Below are positions 8,195 through 13,025 of a DNA stretch of 13,025 nucleotides, in pieces. The notes under the pieces were generated by a model that saw only the letters and a list, made by a program, of their open reading frames with translations, had not been told where the DNA came from and searched no databases. How positions within the stretch are numbered: the stretch's first letter is position 1; the number at the start of each line of letters is the position of its first letter. A program made the translations under genes and the position numbers. Where the stretch lies: positions 1 to 13,025 of the forward strand of contig MU129450.1 of NCBI GenBank assembly GCA_014904985.1, in the 5' to 3' direction. Origin of the DNA: Hydnum rufescens UP504 (taxonomy: Eukaryota; Basidiomycota; Agaricomycetes; Cantharellales; Hydnaceae).

Positions 8195-8236
8195 AAAGTC
8201 AAGTCAAGTCGCGCCACGCCGCGCCCGGCAACACTA

Positions 8237-8547
8237 GCTCGGACGTGATGATTGCATCCGTGTGTGCCCGGGGTCACCCATTGAGACCCTTCTAACCAAT
8301 AAGGGAGATTTTTCAATTCAATTTGGCACAGCTAAATCTATGCAGTGGTTGCTTCGGAGCCACCCGAGCCCATATTCCCAGACCTGCAGGTCTGCAGGTC
8401 AAGAATTCCTTAGGGGCCAGCCCCGACCCGCAACCTGCAACCCGACCGGGCGGGTAACCTGCATTGACCCGACCTGTCAGGAGCCCTACTTCTACACCCG
8501 CACGCCCCTACTTTATGATCGTCCGTATATTATGTCGGATGACTTGA
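8237..8547. repeat. Mixed intergenic sequence with a CCCG/CGGG repeat patch
   Basis: About 8416-8480 is dense in ACCCG, CCCGACC and CGGGCGGG words. At 8381-8400 there is a near-palindromic GACCTGCAGG block. These look like an unmutated relative of the CAGGTT/CCTGAA repeats seen in the CpG-free region. No element ends were defined. Confidence 0.5.
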
Positions 8548-8733
8548 ATCCTATACGGACCCCACGGTATCCGTGGCACGCTGGCGCGTCTTTTGCAATA
8601 CACGTTGGTTGCGCTGCCTGGGCTCGATGAAGCTCTGCGTAATATCCAAACATATCTCGGCCGCGTCGAATCTACGCAGAATAGGTCTATGGCCACTATC
8701 TTTTTGCACGCTCTTGCTTGTCGTTTTGGATGA
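8548..8733 (+). CDS. Possible exon or gene fragment, unidentified
   Basis: An open segment of 61 codons ends at TGA 8731-8733 and begins just after TGA 8545-8547, without a convincing initiator. Its peptide looks protein-like: GIRGTLARLLQYTLVALPGL, then DEALRNIQTYLGRVES, with the pattern of amphipathic helices and few rare residues. The DNA keeps normal CpG. It points towards the phosphodiesterase gene on the opposite strand, ending 136 bases from that gene's stop. I do not recognise a family. It may be a terminal exon whose upstream part was displaced by the repeats, or only chance; an overlapping open frame on the minus strand is equally long. Confidence 0.25.
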   Translation: MLYGPHGIRGTLARLLQYTLVALPGLDEALRNIQTYLGRVESTQNRSMATIFLHALACRFG

Positions 8734-8868
8734 ACCCGATAAAAATGGTATTTCCGCTTTATATGATAATCTAATAAACGAGAAAGGCACAATCCGCAGA
8801 ATACATAGTAAGAATAGTGCAATACATACGTGCAAAGAGTCAAAAGCCGGGAGATGATCCATATATTG

Positions 8869-11268
8869 TTATGCATCGTCATCCAGATACCTCTCCCAGA
8901 ACCCAACAGTTCCATTTGTAGCCGCAGCAAACCTCGGTTCAATACCAAGAAGCTTAACGATTAGCCCGTACACCTCGACATTCTCAAAGCCCTCGATGAT
9001 CTGCGGTTCCCCACGCCGCCGTAGAGTATCTACGTCCGCATCTCGAATCCACCGCGGTGCGATGCGCCGTCGCATCCACACGGGGAGCGAACGAAGGAGA
9101 AATGAGGATCGTTCGCGTCTCCGGCGCTTGAGCAACGTAGTGAATGGTCCGTCTGCGACGAATGCAGCATGCATGGATGGCTCATCATTATCGTATCCAT
9201 GGTTCTGTGATTTATGAGCGTCCAGTCAGACGGCCGCCGGCAAGCCTGCTAATTTAAGGGCATGGATGGACTCACCCCTTTTGGCTTGTAATCACCCTGC
9301 ATAACAACCTCATGTTCGTGATGGTTCGTAATTGCCCAGCCAAGGCGCGGCACGATGTAGATGGGCGCAATTCGCTCGTTGTTTCTGGCGCTGAGATGGT
9401 ATCGCTCCGGCATCGTCTCCGCCGTGTACACATGCATAGCAGGTGGATCGGACGTTGCAGGTCCCGAAGAGAGCAGGCGAGCCAAAACTTCGGTCGTGTT
9501 CGCTCGTGGAGACATGCGTAACCCTACGGATGGCCATCCTGCGGGAAATTCAAAAGTAGAGGCCAACCATGGTGCATCAGATGTGCACCCCATCCTACAC
9601 CGCGTAGAGATAGTATTGCCTACCGTCCTCGTGCTCGATCTCCGCCACATGATCTGTCCCCATTACATCGTCCAAATAGATGAGGCGAGTGTTACTCGTG
9701 TCCGCCATCCCATGATCACTGACGAAGATCACATCAACAATATTCTCAAGGTGTCGCTCACGCAACGAGGCATGGATCGATGCTGCGAATTCATCCACCT
9801 CTAATAACACATTCTATTGAGTTTTTTAAGCCTCAATGAATAAAAAGAGAAAGAATGTGAGTGCACAGATTGGCCTACATTGACCAAATCTGAATCCGGG
9901 CCAGCTTTGTGTCCAACTTGGTCCAAATGCGGTTCATATGCTAAGTGAGAAGTGGTAATGGGTCGTCGCGTCCGCATCCCGAAAGGTAAAAAGGAACGTA
10001 CCGAGAATGAGTTGAGGCCGTAAATCAAAAGGCAAATCAATCCACTCCATGATTTTGTCATGCTTTTCTTGTAGTGGGACATGATCCTATAGAGAAATAG
10101 AGAAACATCATTGAATTCAGCAAATGGATAGAGCACAACGAAAATCAACAACCTTCCAAGGCACAAAATAGGTTGGTGATATTCCATTCCGTGTCTTGAT
10201 AGGTCCAGGCCACATCAAATTGGCACTGATGAGTCCTGCCTTGGACACTGTCTCCCATATCTTATAATAAGGTGTTTTTTTTCAGACGACACGACAGTGG
10301 GAGGAGTTTTGCAGCAAAGCACGAACTGGAGTCCCTCCCCACCACGATGAATTATAGTGGATTGTCGGGTCCGAATAATGAAATGACGAGTTGGAGACAG
10401 GGTCATAAAAATTCTGCATCAATGACGATGATCATGAAAACTCGTTCAAAGTCTCATAAATTCAAGGGTGGTGCACATTAGCTACGATGCCGTGCGACTC
10501 GGCGTAAAGCCCAGTCCTGCATAATGAGTTTCAGTGGTTGTTTCGATATCATTACGAGCATACACACATAAGAGACCAGTGATTTCTTTCGGTGGGTAGG
10601 GCATGTCAGCGCCCAGGGAAGTTTGACGACATGAAAATGATCTTACGGAAATGTAAGAGTCTACTGCACAAGATTAGTTGAAAGAATGAACGCGCAGAAG
10701 AAGGACAACAGGCGCGTACTGGGAAGACTGGTTTCATGAATTTTGCTCTTAAGCCCTTTCGACTTATATCCAATAAATGTGGGGTGAGACCACGGTCGAT
10801 GTAGTCGGCTCTAAAGAAATGGCCGCATTCAAAAACGCCCTTACGATTAGCTCAGGGTGTGCGGTTCACAGATACTCACCGTAGCCCGTCGATGGACACC
10901 ATCAGCACAGTTCTCCGAAACTGGTGAGTACCATTGGATAATCGCACGTCGTGGGCCACCGGCATACCAGTATAGTGATGCGAGGTTTGTGGGAGGAATG
11001 CAGGAATAACCAGAAATACGAAAACGGAAAAGACAAAGAATAGGCCACCGAGTATTCTGGCTCTACGGGACGCAGACGTCACGATTGTGCGGCGTGAACG
11101 CGAAGACGAGGCAGGTTTCGTTTTTCTTGATGATGGGAATGCATGGTTTTGGGTGGCGGATAGAAGTCGTTCACCCTCCTCTATCGCAATGTCATCATCA
11201 TATTCGGGGTGCTTGGGCTCATCAGCATTGGGCGGATACAAAGGCAGTGATATGGCCCCCTCAGCCAT
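8869..11268 (-). CDS. Nucleotide pyrophosphatase/phosphodiesterase (ENPP/NPP family), possibly damaged
   Basis: Hydrolyses phosphodiester or pyrophosphate bonds of nucleotides at a membrane-facing lumenal or outer surface (family knowledge; cf. yeast Npp1/Npp2). Proposed exons: 11268-10880, 10810-10720, 10660-10647, 10516-10477, 10413-10327, 10260-10153, 10086-10002, 9940-9879, 9813-9624, 9538-9276, 9204-8869; 554 residues. The N-terminus is cytosolic and Ser/Arg-rich, then one transmembrane helix at about residues 73-92 (type II). Metal and catalytic residues visible: D127 in VSIDGLR, nucleophile T163 in TLTFP, D278 and H282 in YEPHLDQVGHKAGP, D325/H326 in VSDHGM, H445 in GNHGYDNDEPSMHA. Other hallmarks are GLYAESHGIVAN, ISANLMWPGP and ERIAPIYIVP. 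The introns I propose obey GT-AG. Oddity: the residues expected between TFP and TGLYAESHG (NH plus WALM), including the conserved Asn, are missing from this model, and one acceptor choice adds a stop (see findings). Confidence 0.93.
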
Positions 11269-11579
11269 AGACTGCTCTCTATCAATGGATTCGGCCTTGC
11301 GATGGGGTCACACCGCACAGTAATAAGTACTGCAGTGGTCAGTCTGGAAAGAGTGATAGGGATTTCGGCTTCTGCCGAGGGGCAGTGTCATTGGACTCAT
11401 TCTGGCACTGGCATGGTCGCAGAGCTCTTGGTCGTACACTCAGCGAGAAGAGTAAAAAAGGGTTTAATGGCGTAGAAGGAACATCGTCTCGAAGTAACGA
11501 AGAACCAGTGCGCTACATGCGTCGTACTGAAAGGCACTGATGTAGGTCGCATTGACTAGACGATAGAGTATGAAGATCT
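11269..11579. other. Intergenic gap: 5' flank of the phosphodiesterase gene, 3' flank of the ATPase gene
   Basis: A 311-base gap between two genes on the same strand. It must hold the terminator of the upstream gene and the promoter of the downstream one, but I see no clear TATA box, polyadenylation signal or operator. An A/T-rich patch lies at about 11451-11466. Confidence 0.6.
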
Positions 11580-13025
11580 TCAGGCATATCCTGCTGTCTC
11601 AGCCCAATCCTTGGAACCCATCTGCACCAATCGCGAACACGCACGGGCGAATGCGAATATTTCTTCTTCGCCAGTGAATATTGAACTGGCTCCCACGATG
11701 TGGTCTGGTAATCCCTGCGAGCGAAGCCACGCTATATCAATTCTTTGTACAACAAAGATGAGATGACGCGATGTACTAGGTCATCCATCACATTCCGCAT
11801 ATGATCACTAATGGTTGCTTCAGAGCCGTGGCCGTCCGTGAAAATCTCGAATATTGGGACTTCGGAAAGGGTGAAGAGCTTAGTCTACAAGCAAGGCAAA
11901 TAGAGGGTGTCAGATCATGCCACTGGGCGGTAAACACCATGGACGACCCCCTTACTCTCATAGCAAGCTATGGGACACAATATACACACGTTCTCTTAAT
12001 AAAGCCATTGGTCAAGGTTGAAAATACATTTCCTCACCATCGACAAATGTGATAAACCGTCGCGCCTTGACAAGAGTTGAATATTCACATCAGACGGAAG
12101 GGATCAATCCATCTTGTCTTAAGTTTGTACCTTGTCCTTGGAACTCAATGACAGCTTTGGCACATCTCCGACGAAGACAGTCCGAATTCTTTCGTAACTT
12201 CGATGTAATCCGCTGCACTCAAGGGTTTACCGCAGAGATCATCGAATGAGAAACGCGCGACGCCACGTGCGGACTCGGGAATGACAAGGGATCGTCCCCA
12301 GATCCGTAATGAGCGGTTTTTAGTGACAGAGGGTCCTGCGAGGGCGTCAAATAACTTGTTGAATTCAAGTCGGTGAGCGAGAGTAATTGGGGAGAAATAA
12401 ACATTGGATAGCGCCCGGGGGATCTTTCGATAATCTGCGTTAATGCAATAGATGTATGTGAGGTGGAAATTGGGTCGTGACAGCGCAGATAAAGAAACCA
12501 ACCTATGGGTGAATTTAAGTCTATCACACGGAATCGTTCTTTCAGGAGGTCGATAGCGGGAAGAAAGCTCGATCTCTGTATCCCATTCTTGTATAAGTCA
12601 TCTGGATGCCGACTGCGTTTTCATAAGCGTTATAAATATTTGCAAGAATCAGGAAGACGTAATACAGAACTTGGAAGTCATAACCATGACGACTCCAAAG
12701 TTTACCAGACACTCCATTAGGCGGCGAAGGATCATCGCATCTACGATGTCAGTCACCTATTACGCGGAAATCGTCAATGAAGTACATGACCGATCGTAGG
12801 CGCGTCGACGACCTGAAACTCATCAAAGCACAATACCGTGCTTTCCTTGGCGAGGTCTGTCGCCACAGGAAGAATTGGATCTTTGAGGCCATTATTGAAT
12901 GACTTCAGGGCATGCACCGCCTTGTGTATCTCAATCATAAAGGCATGAAAATGCACTCTTCGTTTCCGTACTATATGCGGCGGCAGGGTATCATAGAAGA
13001 GATCCATTAACATCGTTTTTCCAGT
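11580..13025 (-). CDS. AFG1: AFG1-like AAA+ ATPase (mitochondrial), 5' end missing, one frameshift
   Basis: AFG1/LACE1 proteins are ATPases of the mitochondrial inner membrane that aid turnover of respiratory-chain subunits (family knowledge). Proposed exons: 13025-12813, 12756-12671, 12612-12503, 12434-12131, 12065-12038, 11967-11948, 11884-11777, 11714-11580. About 335 codons are present. The window edge cuts inside Walker A: the first residues are TGKTMLMDLFYD. Next come KRRVHFHAF, Walker B VLCFDEFQ (about residues 64-71), VTDIVDAMILRRL, the TSNRHPDDLYKNGIQRSSF block (98-116), DYRKIPRALSNVYF, FSFDDLCGKPLSAADY, ARRFITFVD, CYESK, LSEVPIF and a C-terminus typical of fungal AFG1 (QMGSKDWAETAGYA). 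Exon four is one base short: at 12181 EFG should run into TVFVGDVPKLSLSSKDK, but GGACTG replaces the expected GGAACTG, throwing the frame. The donors at 12812 and 11947 are the unusual GTCGTC; the latter adds a Gly after ESK. Confidence 0.94.

Larger units (their letters stand above)
7537..8236. mobile_element. hAT-like non-autonomous element, AAGTC family, CpG-retaining
   Basis: The left end is TAGTGTTGCTG and the inverted right end is TAGTGTTGCCG (right end reads CGGCAACACTA). The first 150 bases and last 135 bases are full of GACTTG / AAGTC / AAGTCG words in both orientations, for example GTGACTTCCAAGTC at about 7630 facing its inverse at about 8120. Ends starting TAGNGTTGC with subterminal repeats fit hAT elements. 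No 8-bp target duplication is visible (TATACTAT against GCTCGGAC), so one end may have been rearranged. Unlike the elements to the left it is rich in CpG, hence probably younger or outside the silenced domain. The inside (about 7700-8095) shows no transposase. Confidence 0.55.

Noticed and set aside
8508..8948. 146-codon minus-strand open frame downstream of the phosphodiesterase stop
   Set aside because: Its upstream part lies out of frame over the last coding exon and its sequence is basic and low in protein-like pattern; it seems to be an antisense or frame shadow.
9801..10187. 128-codon minus-strand open frame as a separate gene
   Set aside because: It runs through two introns and out-of-frame exon sequence of the phosphodiesterase; only its GHKAGPDSDLVN part is in the real frame.

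Overview
The window looks like Agaricomycete (mushroom-forming basidiomycete) nuclear DNA. Two host genes at the right end are cut by many introns of about 50 to 85 bases and encode typical fungal proteins, and the left 7.4 kb carries Copia gag and short terminal-inverted-repeat elements. The species cannot be named from this sequence.

Layout. (1) Bases 1-131, minus strand: the 5' end of an unidentified single-pass membrane protein gene that runs off the left edge. (2) About 181-7554: a repeat graveyard with almost no CpG; by eye I count three CpG in about 7.4 kb. It holds a frameshifted Copia-type gag (about 940-1824, minus), an element with long inverted repeats (2277-3117), two copies of a MITE-like family rich in CAGGTT (3118-3686 and 6023-6730), an 18-bp G-rich tandem array (5665-5864), and a nested TIR element (5865-7152). 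The second MITE contains a near-perfect 453-bp palindrome. (3) 7537-8236: a younger, CpG-containing element with hAT-like ends and AAGTC repeats. (4) 8237-8868: mixed sequence with a CCCG-rich patch and one unidentified 61-codon open segment. (5) 8869-11268, minus: an 11-exon nucleotide pyrophosphatase/phosphodiesterase gene. (6) 11580-13025, minus: the 3' two thirds of an AFG1-type AAA+ ATPase gene, cut by the right edge.

The two host genes lie in tandem on the same strand and do unrelated jobs: one is a membrane-anchored phosphodiesterase, the other a mitochondrial quality-control ATPase. Both show possible damage: a lost catalytic micro-exon in the first and a one-base frameshift in the second. 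This may be real decay or assembly error. I saw no new multi-gene system. The most striking items are the near-total CpG erasure with a sharp edge, and the long palindrome whose arms differ by one CpG/CpA change and one indel.
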